From Rhodoferax sp. U11-2br (GTDB lineage: Bacteria > Pseudomonadota > Gammaproteobacteria > Burkholderiales > Burkholderiaceae_C), in NCBI RefSeq assembly GCF_018619435.1, contig NZ_JAHFZF010000036.1:1-45626 (forward strand): a DNA stretch of 45,626 nt, in the 5' to 3' direction. Within the stretch, counting starts at the first letter, position 1. Each line of letters opens with the position of its first letter. Shown here piece by piece: positions 16,370 to 25,381 of this stretch. The notes under the pieces were generated by a model. It was not told where the DNA came from. It did not search any database and was given only the letters and a program-made list of their open reading frames with translations. The position numbers and the translations under genes are program-made.

Positions 16370-18283
16370 ATGGTTCAAATTACGCTTCCTGACGGTTCAC
16401 AACGTGACTACCCCGCCGCAGTGACCGTGGCCGATGTCGCTGCCTCCATCGGCGCTGGCTTGGCCAAAGCGGCACTGGCTGGCAAGGTCAACGGCAAGGT
16501 CGTCGACACCAGCTATCTGATCGAAGCCGATGCCAAGCTGGCCATCATCACCGCCAAAGACGCCGATGGCCTGGAGGTGATTCGCCACTCCACCGCGCAC
16601 TTGTTGGCCTATGCCGTCAAACAGTTGTTCCCGCAAGCCCAGGTCACGATTGGCCCGGTGATTGAAAACGGCTTTTTCTACGACTTCTCGTTTGAGCGGC
16701 CCTTCACGCCTGACGACCTGGCCTTGATCGAGAAACGCATGACCGAGCTGGCCAGCAAAGACGAGCCGGTAACCCGTCGCGTGTTGCCCCGTGACGAGGC
16801 GGTGGCCTACTTCAAGGGCCTGGGTGAGCATTACAAGGCCGAGATCATCGCCAGCATCCCGTCTAACGAAGACGTGAGCCTGTACCGCGAAGGCGCGTTT
16901 GAAGACCTGTGCCGTGGGCCACACGTGCCCAGCACTGGCAAGCTTAAACACTTCAAACTCATGAAGGTGGCCGGCGCCTACTGGCGCGGTGACCATAAGA
17001 ACGAGATGCTGCAGCGCATCTACGGTACCGCCTGGGCCAGCAAAGAAGATCTCGCCGCGCACCTGACCATGCTGGAAGAAGCCGAAAAGCGCGACCACCG
17101 CAAGCTCGGTCAGCAACTTGATCTGTTCCACATCGACGACCATGCTCCCGGTGTGGTGTTTTGGCATCCCAATGGCTGGGCGGTGTGGCAGGTGGTGGAG
17201 CAGTACATGCGCCAGGTCTACCGCGACAACGGCTACAAGGAAGTCAAAGGCCCGCAGCTGCTGGACAAGTCGTTGTGGGAAAAAACCGGGCACTGGGACA
17301 AGTACCGTGACAACATGTTCACCACCGAGAGTGAAAAGCGCGAGTACGCCCTCAAGCCGATGAACTGCCCGGGCCACATCCTGATCTTCAAACAAGGCAT
17401 CAAGAGTTACCGTGATCTGCCGCTGCGTTATGGCGAGTTCGGTCAGTGCCACCGCAACGAACCCACTGGGGGTCTGCACGGCATCATGCGGGTGCGCGGC
17501 TTCACCCAGGACGATGGCCACATCTTCTGCACCGAAGACCAGATCCTCAAGGAATGTTCGGACTACACCGCGCTGCTGCAGAAGGTGTATGCGGACTTCG
17601 GCTTCAAGAACATCATCTACAAAATCGCCACTCGGCCCGAGAAACGCATTGGCTCGGATGAGAGCTGGGACAAGGCCGAACACGCCTTGATGGAGAGTCT
17701 GCGTGCCTCGGGCTGCGAGTTTGAAATCACGCCCGGAGAAGGGGCGTTCTACGGTCCCAAGATCGAGTACACCCTCAAGGACGCCATTGGTCGCCAATGG
17801 CAATGTGGCACGATCCAGGTTGACTTCTTCATGACCGAGCGCCTGGATGCGGAATACGTCGGGGAAGATGGTGCTCGCCATCGCCCGGTGATGCTGCACC
17901 GCGCCATCGTCGGCAGCCTGGAGCGTTTCATCGGCATCATGATCGAAGAAACCGCTGGCGCCTTGCCAACCTGGCTGGCGCCGACCCAGGTGATGGTGCT
18001 CAATATCACCGATGCGCAGGCAGAATACGCCCAAAACGTGGTCAAAACGCTGCAAAATCAAGGGTTTAGGGTTCAGCCAGACCTCCGCAATGAGAAAATC
18101 ACGTATAAAATACGGGAGCATTCGATGCAAAAAGTGCCGTATCTGGTCGTTATTGGCGACAAAGAGATGGCGTCTGGTGCCGTTGCGGTGCGCGCCCGAG
18201 GTGGTCAAGACCTTGGAGTGATGTCTCTGGAAGATTTCTCGCAGAAATTGTCAGCTGACATTGCTCATAAATCGAACGCTTAA
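16370..18283 (+). CDS. thrS: Threonyl-tRNA synthetase
   Basis: This 637-residue class II synthetase charges tRNA-Thr. It has an N-terminal TGS domain (about 1-60), the editing domain with HSTAH (73-77) and CRGPH (181-185), a catalytic core with MNCPGH (331-336, zinc ligand Cys333), DDGHIFC (381-387, His384) and a motif 3 segment [14 protein letters not shown] carrying the third zinc ligand, and a C-terminal anticodon domain. ATG 16370 gives the family's usual length; the frame stays open upstream to 16295, but that would place the start inside the terminator leader. No good Shine-Dalgarno precedes the ATG. It heads the thrS-infC-rpmI-rplT-pheS-pheT-ihfA unit. Confidence 0.97.
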   Translation: MVQITLPDGSQRDYPAAVTVADVAASIGAGLAKAALAGKVNGKVVDTSYLIEADAKLAIITAKDADGLEVIRHSTAHLLAYAVKQLFPQAQVTIGPVIENGFFYDFSFERPFTPDDLALIEKRMTELASKDEPVTRRVLPRDEAVAYFKGLGEHYKAEIIASIPSNEDVSLYREGAFEDLCRGPHVPSTGKLKHFKLMKVAGAYWRGDHKNEMLQRIYGTAWASKEDLAAHLTMLEEAEKRDHRKLGQQLDLFHIDDHAPGVVFWHPNGWAVWQVVEQYMRQVYRDNGYKEVKGPQLLDKSLWEKTGHWDKYRDNMFTTESEKREYALKPMNCPGHILIFKQGIKSYRDLPLRYGEFGQCHRNEPTGGLHGIMRVRGFTQDDGHIFCTEDQILKECSDYTALLQKVYADFGFKNIIYKIATRPEKRIGSDESWDKAEHALMESLRASGCEFEITPGEGAFYGPKIEYTLKDAIGRQWQCGTIQVDFFMTERLDAEYVGEDGARHRPVMLHRAIVGSLERFIGIMIEETAGALPTWLAPTQVMVLNITDAQAEYAQNVVKTLQNQGFRVQPDLRNEKITYKIREHSMQKVPYLVVIGDKEMASGAVAVRARGGQDLGVMSLEDFSQKLSADIAHKSNA

Positions 18284-18381
18284 GCGAATACTTAAGTTGC
18301 TGGCCATAACAGTCAGTCATCGGCGTGTGTTGTGCGGTTTTCGCTACTGATGTAGTAGCAGTTATTGTGAAGGATTAAGCC

Positions 18382-18975
18382 ATCGCTACCGAATTTCGTG
18401 ATCGCCGTCAGCGCGAAGAACGCAAACACCGATTGAATCGGGAAATCATGGTGCCAGAAGTTCGCCTTTCTGGTGTGGACAACGAGCCGCTTGGTGTCGT
18501 CAGCCTGATGGAGGCGTTGCGCATGGCCGGCGATTTGGACGTGGATTTGGTGGAGATTGCGGCCACGGCTACACCGCCGGTCTGCCGTCTGATGGATTAC
18601 GGCAAGTTCAAGTACCAGGAGCAGAAGAAGGCTGCTGAGGCCAAGGCCAAGCAGACTGTGATCGAAATCAAAGAGATCAAGTTCCGCCCTGGTACCGATG
18701 ATGGCGATTACAACATCAAGATGCGCAACATCAAGCGTTTCTTGGCCGAAGGTGACAAGTGCAAGATCACACTGCGTTTTCGGGGTCGTGAAATCACCCA
18801 TCAAGAGTTGGGTATGGCTTTGTTGAACCGGATTCGCGACGAGTTGGGTGACCTGATTGTGGTGGAGCAGTTTCCCAAGTTGGAAGGTCGCCAGATGATC
18901 ATGATGATTGCACCAGGTCGCAAAAAGCAGGCGCCGAAGTCTGTGGCTGCTGAGAGTGCTGCGATTGCAGCTTGA
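18382..18975 (+). CDS. infC: Translation initiation factor IF-3, starting on ATC
   Basis: The 197-residue protein has the IF-3 N-domain ([20 protein letters not shown]), the [12 protein letters not shown] linker and the C-domain ([28 protein letters not shown]). The frame opens after a TAA at 18376-18378 and holds no ATG, GTG or TTG until a TTG at 18433, which would remove the conserved start of the N-domain. ATC at 18382 has GAAGGA 7 bases upstream and yields [20 protein letters not shown]-3 genes are known to use rare start codons (AUU in E. coli), because IF-3 itself discriminates against them and so represses its own translation. The same feedback is expected here. The gene lies 98 bp after thrS. 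Confidence 0.95.
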   Translation: MATEFRDRRQREERKHRLNREIMVPEVRLSGVDNEPLGVVSLMEALRMAGDLDVDLVEIAATATPPVCRLMDYGKFKYQEQKKAAEAKAKQTVIEIKEIKFRPGTDDGDYNIKMRNIKRFLAEGDKCKITLRFRGREITHQELGMALLNRIRDELGDLIVVEQFPKLEGRQMIMMIAPGRKKQAPKSVAAESAAIAA

Positions 18976-19196
18976 AGGAATTGGGTGCCCCACGTGGGCG
19001 CCAAGCAGGTTTTGAAACAGGATCGGGTGGCCATGTAAGCGGTGACTTGAATCTGTTTTGAAGGCAATGAGCGAAGGTTCATTGCCAACAGCAGCAGACG
19101 ATGCAAGTCGACTGCTGAACCAAGTGGCTCGGGGCCAACAAGGCTGCACAGAGTGTGCAGACGCCTCACGAGCACAATGTAAAAAGGAGCATGAAA
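18976..19196 (+). promoter_or_regulatory. Structured leader between infC and rpmI
   Basis: The 221-bp gap is rich in dyads. GCCC/GGGC with flanking TTGG/CCAA lie at about 18981-19004. GGCAATGA and TTCATTGCC enclose seven bases (about 19062-19086). CAGCAG and CTGCTG flank 14 bases further on, and CTGCACAGAGTGTGCAG lies at about 19143-19160. In E. coli, L20 represses rpmI-rplT through RNA structures in the same interval, so this is a candidate L20-binding leader. The fold has not been computed. Confidence 0.45.
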
Positions 19197-19400
19197 ATGC
19201 CCAAGATGAAGACCAAGAGCGCGGCGAAGAAACGCTTCCGCGTCCGTCCAGGTGGTACCGTCAAACGCGGTCAAGCCTTCAAACGTCACATTCTGACCAA
19301 GAAGACCACCAAAAATAAACGCCATCTGCGTGGTGCAACTGCTGTTCATGAGACCGATATGGGTCGCATGGCACAGATGCTGCCTTGCCGTGGTCTTTAA
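19197..19400 (+). CDS. rpmI: 50S ribosomal protein L35
   Basis: This 67-residue, very basic protein starts [18 protein letters not shown] and carries [12 protein letters not shown] near the C-terminus, matching bacterial L35 in length and sequence. ATG 19197 is preferred because AAGGAG lies 7 bases upstream; the ATG at 19191 would be too close to that site. It is followed 25 bp later by rplT, with which L35 is normally co-translated. Expression is probably controlled by L20 through the structured leader upstream. Confidence 0.97.
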   Translation: MPKMKTKSAAKKRFRVRPGGTVKRGQAFKRHILTKKTTKNKRHLRGATAVHETDMGRMAQMLPCRGL

Positions 19401-19425
19401 TTAACGACGAACAAGGAGTAATCAC

Positions 19426-19785
19426 ATGCCTCGCGTCAAACGTGGTGTAACGGCTCACGCCCGCCACAAAAAAGTTCTGGCCCTTGCAAAAGGCTTCCGC
19501 GGTCGTCGTGGTAATGTTTTCCGGGTCGCCAAAGAAGCGGTCATGAAAGCTGGGCAATATGCCTACCGTGACCGTCGTACCAAAAAACGTGTCTTCCGTC
19601 AGTTGTGGATTGCCCGTATCAATGCCGCTGCTCGTCAGTGTGGCATGACCTACAGCCAGTTCGCCAACGGTCTGAAGAAGGCTTCTATCGAGATCGACCG
19701 CAAGGTGCTGAGCGATATCGCCGTCCATGACATGGCAGCGTTTGCTGGTATCGTGGCCCAAGTCAAGGCCAAGCTGGCAGCCTGA
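19426..19785 (+). CDS. rplT: 50S ribosomal protein L20
   Basis: The 119-residue basic protein begins [18 protein letters not shown] and has the L20 hallmark segments [20 protein letters not shown] and [12 protein letters not shown], at the family's usual length. AAGGAG lies 9 bases before the ATG. L20 binds 23S rRNA early in 50S assembly and in several bacteria represses its own operon by binding a leader mRNA that mimics its rRNA site. A hairpin with a short T-run follows it before pheS. Confidence 0.97.
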   Translation: MPRVKRGVTAHARHKKVLALAKGFRGRRGNVFRVAKEAVMKAGQYAYRDRRTKKRVFRQLWIARINAAARQCGMTYSQFANGLKKASIEIDRKVLSDIAVHDMAAFAGIVAQVKAKLAA

Positions 19786-19796
19786 GTGCCGACTGT

Positions 19797-19868
19797 TTGC
19801 TATTTTAAGAATAGCTAACTAAGTAACAGAGATAAGGGCTAGAGCTTGAAAAAGCACTAGCCCTTTTT
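19797..19868 (+). terminator. Hairpin with T-run between rplT and pheS, partly repeat-derived
   Basis: AAGGGCTAG-A-GCT (19834-19846), a short loop, and AGC-A-CTAGCCCTT (19853-19865) form a 12-bp stem broken by one A-A mismatch, followed by TTT. This would reduce transcription into pheST. The AAGGGCTAGAGC sequence and the preceding AATAGCTA (19809-19816) resemble the dispersed dyad repeat (copies A-D), so the attenuator may have been built from a repeat copy. Confidence 0.7.
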
Positions 19869-19893
19869 CCTTGATCACAGAATTTGACCTCTT

Positions 19894-20970
19894 ATGAACG
19901 ACTTGACTACCGTTGTCGAAGCGGCCCGCGCTGCTTTCGAACTGGCCCACACCCCGGCCGATCTGGAAAACACCAAGGCCCAGTACCTGGGCAAATCCGG
20001 GCGCATCACCGAGATGATGAAGGGCATGGCAACGCTGTCCGTTGATGAGAAAAAGACCCAGGGTGCGGCCATCAATCTGGCCAAACAAGCGATTGAAGCG
20101 GCGTTGAATGCCCGCCGTCAGGCGTTGGCCGATGCAGAGTTGCGGGCCCAGTTGCAGGCCGAGGCGCTGGATGTGAGCCTGCCCGGCCGCCAACGCGGGC
20201 AGGGTGGTTTGCACCCCGTGTCGCTCACGCTAGAGCGCATCGAAGCGATCTTTGGTTCCATGGGTTTTGAAGTCGCGCAAGGCCCCGAGATTGAATCCGA
20301 CTGGTTCAACTTCACCGCGCTCAACACGCCCGAAGACCACCCCGCACGGTCAATGCACGACACCTTTTATGTCGAAGGCGGTTCGGAGACGGCCCCCAAC
20401 CTGCTGCGCACCCATACCAGTCCGATGCAGATCCGCCACGCGGTACAACACGTCAAAAAACACCGTCTGGCTGCAGAGGGGGGTAACCCGACAACCGGGC
20501 TGTTTTCAGGCGCGATGCCCGAGATTCGTGTCATCGCCCCGGGCCGCACCTACCGTGTCGATAGTGACGCCACCCATTCACCGATGTTCCATCAGTGTGA
20601 AGGCCTGTGGGTGGGTGAGGCGGTGAGCTTCAAGGACTTGAAGTACGTGTTCACCGACTTCTGTCGCACCTTTTTTGAAAACAAGGATTTGGTGCTGCGT
20701 TTTCGGCCGAGTTTTTTCCCGTTCACCGAACCCAGCGCCGAGATCGACATCCAGTTCCCCAGCGGCCCGTTGGCCGGGCGCTGGCTGGAAGTGGCTGGCA
20801 GTGGCCAGGTGCACCCCAACGTGATCCGCAACATGGGGCTGGACCCCGAGCGTTACATCGGCTTTGCCTTTGGCATGGGGCCGGACCGGCTGACCATGCT
20901 GCGTTACGGTGTGAACGATTTGCGCCTGTTTTTTGACGGTGACATCCGCTTTTTGTCGCAATTCCGATAA
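19894..20970 (+). CDS. pheS: Phenylalanyl-tRNA synthetase alpha subunit
   Basis: This 358-residue class II synthetase subunit has an N-terminal coiled-coil that contacts tRNA, then motif 1 region with [24 protein letters not shown], motif 2 [17 protein letters not shown] and motif 3 [19 protein letters not shown] sequence near the C-terminus (read as [18 protein letters not shown]). It forms the alpha2-beta2 enzyme with PheT encoded 55 bp downstream. Length equals the usual family size. No clear Shine-Dalgarno was seen before ATG 19894. The A294-type position was not assessed. Confidence 0.97.
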   Translation: MNDLTTVVEAARAAFELAHTPADLENTKAQYLGKSGRITEMMKGMATLSVDEKKTQGAAINLAKQAIEAALNARRQALADAELRAQLQAEALDVSLPGRQRGQGGLHPVSLTLERIEAIFGSMGFEVAQGPEIESDWFNFTALNTPEDHPARSMHDTFYVEGGSETAPNLLRTHTSPMQIRHAVQHVKKHRLAAEGGNPTTGLFSGAMPEIRVIAPGRTYRVDSDATHSPMFHQCEGLWVGEAVSFKDLKYVFTDFCRTFFENKDLVLRFRPSFFPFTEPSAEIDIQFPSGPLAGRWLEVAGSGQVHPNVIRNMGLDPERYIGFAFGMGPDRLTMLRYGVNDLRLFFDGDIRFLSQFR

Positions 20971-21025
20971 GCCCTGATCTGTTCAAGCTGTCTCCGTCCC
21001 ATGTGTCTGACCCGATAAAACGACT

Positions 21026-23458
21026 ATGCAATTTCCTGAATCCTGGCTGCGCGAATTCTGCAACCCATCCCTGACCACCGAACAACTGGCCAACACCCTG
21101 ACTATGGCGGGTCTGGAAGTGGAAGAGCTCAGCCCAGTGGCACCGCCTTTCCAACACATCGTGGTCGGTGAGATCAAGGCGGCAGCACAGCACCCCAATG
21201 CGGACCGTCTGCGCGTCTGTCAGGTGGATGTGGGCCAGCCGGAGCTGCTGACCATTGTCTGTGGTGCGCCCAATGCCCGCGTGGGCATCAAGGTGCCCTG
21301 TGCTTTGGTTGGTGCCGAGTTGCCACCGGGCGAGGATGGCAAGCCGTTCCTGATCAAGGTGGGCAAGCTGCGTGGGGTTGAGAGTTTTGGCATGTTGTGC
21401 TCGGCGCGTGAACTGAAGCTGTCCGAAGACCACGGTGGCCTGCTGGAGCTGTCCGCTGATGCACCCGTGGGGCAGAACATCCGTGAACACCTGAATCTGG
21501 ACGACACGCTGTTCACCCTCAAGCTCACACCGAACCTGGCACATTGCCTCAGCGTCTACGGTGTGGCACGTGAACTGTCGGCCTTGACCGGCGCGCCCTT
21601 GAAGACGCCCGTGTTTCCGGTCGCCCCAGTGACGGCCAGCGATGTGTTGCCGGTCAAGGTCAGTGCGCCTGATTTGTGTGGTCGTTTTTCAGGCCGCATC
21701 ATCCGCAGTGTCAACCCCAAGGCCAGCACCCCGGCCTGGATGGTGGATCGCCTGGCACGTTGTGGTCAGCGCAGTGTGACGGCCCTGGTCGACATCTCCA
21801 ACTATGTGATGTTCGAGCTGGGTCGGCCCTCGCATATTTTTGACCTCGACAAGATCCACGGCGGGCTGGAGGTGCGCTGGGGTCAGCCCGGTGAACAGCT
21901 CAAGCTGCTCAATGGCAATACCGTCACGGTGGATGCCCAGGTGGGTGTGATTGCCGATGCCCAGCAGGTGGAGTCGCTGGCTGGCATCATGGGTGGTGAC
22001 GCCACCGCCGTGTCAGACGACACCCAGAATGTTTACGTGGAGGCGGCTTTCTGGTGGCCCCGGGCGATTGCCGGGCGATCACGCCGCTTCAACTTTTCCA
22101 CCGATGCCGGTCACCGTTTTGAGCGGGGAGTGGACCCTGAACTGACGGTGGAGCACATCGAACGCATCACACAGTTGATCGTCGAGATCTGCGGTACCCC
22201 CGACACCCGTTGCGGCCCGATGGACGACCAACGTGTGGCCATGCCCCAGCCCGCTGTGGTGACACTGCGTGTGGCGCGTGCGATCAAGGTGCTGGGTATG
22301 CCTGTGAGTCAGGCGCAATGCGCCAAGGCGCTCGCCGGACTGGGTTTGCCGGTGGTGGAGGGCGACGGCGTGTTGTCGGTGACCGCACCGTCCTACCGGT
22401 TTGACATCCAGATCGAGGAAGACCTGATCGAGGAAGTCGCGCGTGTGGTGGGTTATGACAACCTGCCGGCCACCCCGCCGCAGGCACCCATCACTGCCAA
22501 AGTCCGCACCGAAGCCCGGCGTGGTGACTTTGCGGTGCGCCGTGCGGTGGCCGCACTGGGCTACCAGGAAACCATCAACTTCAGTTTTGTCGAAGAGCGC
22601 TGGGAACACGAGCTGGCGGGCAATCCGAATCCGATCAAGCTACTGAACCCGATTGCAAGCCAAATGAGTGTCATGCGCTCGTCCTTGCTGGGGTCCTTGC
22701 TACAGGTTTTAAAGTTCAACCAGGACCGCAAGGCGCAACGTGTGCGTGTTTTTGAGATCGGCCGCGTGTTTTTGCGTGATGCCTCGGTGACCAACTCTGA
22801 CACCACAGTGCAGGGTTTTGACCAGCCGATGCGGCTGGCCGGTCTGGCCGTGGGCGCTTGTGACGCACCCGAGTGGGGTGTCAAAGAGCGTGCGGTGGAT
22901 TTCTTTGACGTTAAGGGTGATCTGGAGGCCCTGCTGGCCCCGGCACGTGCCACGTTTGTGGCAGCCGAACACCCGGCACTGCACCCAGGGCGTTGTGCCA
23001 AGGTGGTCGTCAATGGGGTTGATGTGGGTTTTGTGGGTGAACTGCACCCCAAATGGCGCCAGGCCTATGACCTGAACCAGGCCCCCATATTGTTCGAGGT
23101 GGACCTGGAGGCGGTGTTGTCCCGCGAGGTGCCTCGCTTCAAGGCAGTGCCGAAGTTCCAGGCGGTCGAGCGTGATATTGCGGTGCTTGTCAGCGAAAGT
23201 GTCACTCACGACGCGCTGATGGCAGCCATCTGGGCCGCGCCTGTCGGTGAGGTGTTGCGTGATGCCCTGCTGTTTGACATTTACCGTCCCAAGACCTCGG
23301 GTGCCGATGGCATTTCCAGTGCCGAGAAAAGCATGGCGGTGCGCCTGACCCTCAACACCACGGATGAGGTCGCGCTGACCGAGGCGCAGATCGAGAGCAC
23401 CGTGGCGGCGGTGGTTGCGACCCTGGCGGAGCGCCTGGGTGCCCGCCAGCGCACCTGA
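21026..23458 (+). CDS. pheT: Phenylalanyl-tRNA synthetase beta subunit
   Basis: The 810-residue protein shows the bacterial PheT order: N-terminal MQFPESWLREFC, an EMAP-like tRNA-binding domain with HPNADRLRVCQVD (about 57-69) and CSARELKLSEDHGG, the B3/4 editing domain, the B5 domain, the catalytic-like core (TINFSFVEERWE) and a C-terminal FDX-ACB anticodon domain containing KFQAVERDIAVLV. Typical bacterial PheT is about 800 residues. The editing domain hydrolyses Tyr-tRNA-Phe. It lies between pheS and ihfA, 39 bp before the latter, as in many Proteobacteria. Confidence 0.97.
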   Translation: MQFPESWLREFCNPSLTTEQLANTLTMAGLEVEELSPVAPPFQHIVVGEIKAAAQHPNADRLRVCQVDVGQPELLTIVCGAPNARVGIKVPCALVGAELPPGEDGKPFLIKVGKLRGVESFGMLCSARELKLSEDHGGLLELSADAPVGQNIREHLNLDDTLFTLKLTPNLAHCLSVYGVARELSALTGAPLKTPVFPVAPVTASDVLPVKVSAPDLCGRFSGRIIRSVNPKASTPAWMVDRLARCGQRSVTALVDISNYVMFELGRPSHIFDLDKIHGGLEVRWGQPGEQLKLLNGNTVTVDAQVGVIADAQQVESLAGIMGGDATAVSDDTQNVYVEAAFWWPRAIAGRSRRFNFSTDAGHRFERGVDPELTVEHIERITQLIVEICGTPDTRCGPMDDQRVAMPQPAVVTLRVARAIKVLGMPVSQAQCAKALAGLGLPVVEGDGVLSVTAPSYRFDIQIEEDLIEEVARVVGYDNLPATPPQAPITAKVRTEARRGDFAVRRAVAALGYQETINFSFVEERWEHELAGNPNPIKLLNPIASQMSVMRSSLLGSLLQVLKFNQDRKAQRVRVFEIGRVFLRDASVTNSDTTVQGFDQPMRLAGLAVGACDAPEWGVKERAVDFFDVKGDLEALLAPARATFVAAEHPALHPGRCAKVVVNGVDVGFVGELHPKWRQAYDLNQAPILFEVDLEAVLSREVPRFKAVPKFQAVERDIAVLVSESVTHDALMAAIWAAPVGEVLRDALLFDIYRPKTSGADGISSAEKSMAVRLTLNTTDEVALTEAQIESTVAAVVATLAERLGARQRT

Positions 23459-23497
23459 GTGGATGCAAAATAGCGCCTTACAGAAGAAAAGAACCTC

Positions 23498-23839
23498 ATG
23501 GACATCACTGTTGAATCCCTGGAAACGCCTGCCTTGACCAAAGCCCAGTTGGCGGAGTTGCTGTTTGAGCAAATCGGCCTGAACAAACGCGAGTCCAAGG
23601 ACATGATCGACGCGTTTTTTGACCTGGTGGCACAAAGCCTGGTAGACGGTGATGATGTGAAGATCACCGGTTTTGGCAATTTCCAGATCCGCACCAAGGC
23701 GCCCCGGCCCGGGCGCAACCCGCGCACCGGCGAGGCGATTCCGATCGAGGCGCGCCGCGTGGTCACCTTCCATGCCAGTCACAAGCTCAAGGAACAGATC
23801 CAGGAGCAAGGCTTTTCGTCGTCACGTTTTGTGCCCTGA
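23498..23839 (+). CDS. ihfA: Integration host factor subunit alpha
   Basis: This 113-residue DNA-bending protein has the HU/IHF fold: LTKAQLAELLFEQIGLNKRES, VKITGFGNFQIR, and the flexible DNA-intercalating arm RPGRNPRTGEAIPIEARRVVTF with its proline. It is slightly longer than E. coli IhfA (99 residues) because of a short N-terminal extension MDITVESLETPA. Co-transcription with pheST is typical. IHF heterodimers bend DNA at sigma-54 promoters and recombination sites. The start ATG has a weak AAAAGAA upstream; an internal start is possible but would cut into the extension only. Confidence 0.95.
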   Translation: MDITVESLETPALTKAQLAELLFEQIGLNKRESKDMIDAFFDLVAQSLVDGDDVKITGFGNFQIRTKAPRPGRNPRTGEAIPIEARRVVTFHASHKLKEQIQEQGFSSSRFVP

Positions 23840-23933
23840 GCCAACAGTCTCACAAATTGATACACAGCCTGCTTTACAGGCACCATTGACTTAGAGTAAC
23901 CTGCAAGCTTTTGCAGCTATTTCATTGATTTCA

Positions 23934-24383
23934 ATGGAGAATTCTCTCCCAGTCATCCCCGCCAAGCGCTACTTTACCATCGGTGAAGTGGGCGATTTGT
24001 GTGGTGTCAAACCACACGTGCTTCGCTATTGGGAGCAGGAATTCACGCAGCTGCGCCCGATGAAGCGCCGTGGCAATCGGCGCTACTATCAGCACCACGA
24101 GGTGCTGATGATCCGCCGCATCCGTGACTTGCTCTATGACCAGGGTTTCACCATCAGTGGTGCGCGCAACAAAATGCAGGAGCTGCTCCAGCATGAGCGC
24201 GACAAGTCGCGCCATGGCGAGGTCTTGCTGGACGGTGTGGAAGTCATTGAGGTCAGCAATTCTCAGTTTGGGGACTTTGAAGACACGGAGCTGCTTCAAG
24301 AAAATGAGCCTGTCTCTGGGGCTTGGCAACATGTACGCAGGGAACTTGGTGAAATTCGAGAGCTTCTGTCTCTCGATTTCTAA
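23934..24383 (+). CDS. MerR-family transcriptional regulator downstream of ihfA
   Basis: The 149-residue protein has an N-terminal MerR winged helix: RYFTIGEVGDLCGVKPHVLR followed by YWEQEF, then RRYYQHHEVLMIRRIRDLLYDQGF. The C-terminal part is acidic and has no metal-binding cysteine pair, so it is not a classical mercury or copper sensor. MerR proteins of this type are conserved next to ihfA in many Proteobacteria, with a poorly known role. ATG 23934 is preferred over a TTG at 23925. No good Shine-Dalgarno was seen. It ends 34 bp before tRNA-Pro. Confidence 0.88.
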   Translation: MENSLPVIPAKRYFTIGEVGDLCGVKPHVLRYWEQEFTQLRPMKRRGNRRYYQHHEVLMIRRIRDLLYDQGFTISGARNKMQELLQHERDKSRHGEVLLDGVEVIEVSNSQFGDFEDTELLQENEPVSGAWQHVRRELGEIRELLSLDF

Positions 24384-24402
24384 GAACAGGCCTGACACGC
24401 GT

Positions 24403-24408
24403 TATAAT
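24403..24408 (+). promoter_or_regulatory. -10 box of tRNA-Pro
   Basis: A perfect TATAAT lies 10 bases before the mature 5' end of tRNA-Pro, overlapping the region just after the merR stop. The -35 element is weak. Confidence 0.6.
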
Positions 24409-24417
24409 TATGGGCTT

Positions 24418-24494
24418 CGGTGTGTGGCGCAGCCTGGTAGCGCACTTGCATGGGGTGCAAGGGGTCGAAGGTTCGAATCCTTTCACACCGACCA
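24418..24494 (+). tRNA. tRNA-Pro (GGG anticodon)
   Basis: A 77-nt cloverleaf including an encoded CCA. The acceptor stem is CGGTGTG (24418-24424) with CACACCG (24484-24490), discriminator A. The anticodon arm has CTTGC, loop ATGGGGT and GCAAG, giving anticodon GGG at 24452-24454. The T arm contains GGTTCGAATCC. Confidence 0.96.
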
Positions 24495-24512
24495 AAAATA
24501 GTCAATGAAATC

Positions 24513-24546
24513 AACGGGTTACAGAGTCATCTGTAACCCGTTTTTC
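24513..24546 (+). terminator. Rho-independent terminator after tRNA-Pro
   Basis: AACGGGTTACAG (24513-24524), loop AGTCAT, CTGTAACCCGTT (24531-24542) and TTT: a perfect 12-bp stem with a T-run, ending the tRNA transcript. Confidence 0.93.
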
Positions 24547-24724
24547 TTTGTCTAATCCAAAAAGAGCCGTCAGGGGCGTCACTTTGGGGTGTCATGAAAA
24601 ATGATGGCTATTCTCAGATACCCCAGCGCAGAACAGAAAAGTGACATCCAAATAAATTTAGATGGCCCTTTTTGGATTCTCGATGGTCATAGTAGGTAGA
24701 AGCACTTTCATTCGACCACACCAC

Positions 24725-25381
24725 ATGACTTTCAAAAAACTCTCGGGTCCGTTGTTCTTTCGCACCATTTCTGTCTGCCTTGCCACGGTGTCCCTGGTAT
24801 TGCCAGCCCATGCCGACTATGTCTGGCTGGAGCGCGATGCAACGGGTACTGTTTCGGCCTATCTGGGTGATCTGGAAAAGGGCTACCAGTCGGTCGCCGG
24901 TCTGGTTCCACCACGTCTGTTTCTGGCCGATGGCAAGGACTTAGCTCTGGAAACACAAGGTGAGCGGTTTGTCGTGCCTGTTGTCGGCAGCGGCACCAGC
25001 AGCACGGGTGACCTGCGTTTGGTGACCAGTCGGGTGACCGACAAGAAGGTGCTGAACTACTACCAGGCCCGTTTTGGTCGCACTGAAACCAAGGCTGTGA
25101 ATGACTTGGAAATCGTGCCCACCACACCCAAGGGCGATACCTTCAAGCTGCTCTGGAAAGGCAGCACCGTGGCTGCGACACAGGTCAATGTGGACACATC
25201 AGAAGGCTGGCGTCGTGTGCTCAAGTCAGCGAAAGACGGCACGGTATCGTTCGACCCAACGTTTCCTGGCCTGTATGTGCTGGAAGTGACTGCCAAAGTG
25301 AATGGCTCGGTCACAGTGGATGGCAAAAAATACGATGACGTCCGCCATACCGCCACCCTGAGTTTTGAGGTTGTGCGTTGA
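24725..25381 (+). CDS. Secreted DUF4198-like protein
   Basis: The 218-residue protein begins with a signal peptide: MTFKKLSG, a hydrophobic core and a cleavage site after VLPAHA, giving a mature protein starting DYVWLERD. The remainder is beta-rich and resembles DUF4198 proteins, which are periplasmic and often linked to metal transport, though the function is not established. ATG 24725 is chosen because it gives a normal signal peptide; frames from 24662 would add 21 residues before it. Its TGA overlaps the TTG start of the next gene, so it is translationally coupled to the MacA/MacB-like pair and presumably works with them. Confidence 0.7.
   Translation: MTFKKLSGPLFFRTISVCLATVSLVLPAHADYVWLERDATGTVSAYLGDLEKGYQSVAGLVPPRLFLADGKDLALETQGERFVVPVVGSGTSSTGDLRLVTSRVTDKKVLNYYQARFGRTETKAVNDLEIVPTTPKGDTFKLLWKGSTVAATQVNVDTSEGWRRVLKSAKDGTVSFDPTFPGLYVLEVTAKVNGSVTVDGKKYDDVRHTATLSFEVVR

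Noticed and set aside
16397..18208. A 603-codon open frame on the minus strand opposite thrS
   Set aside because: It is a shadow of the thrS codon pattern: thrS is complete and highly conserved on the plus strand, and the antisense frame has no recognisable motif. The same reasoning removed long antisense frames opposite the oxidase, ligase, aminotransferase, potG and kinase genes.
18433..18435. TTG as the infC start
   Set aside because: It would remove 17 residues that belong to the conserved IF-3 N-terminus and has no Shine-Dalgarno at the right distance, whereas ATC 18382 does.
19786..19818. Leader peptide before pheS (GTG at about 19786, PTVCYFKNS)
   Set aside because: It has one phenylalanine only and overlaps the end of rplT and the repeat, so there is no support for a pheM-like attenuator peptide.
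24418..24724. tRNA-Pro as an integration site for a mobile element
   Set aside because: No integrase, direct repeat of the tRNA end or composition shift was found downstream.
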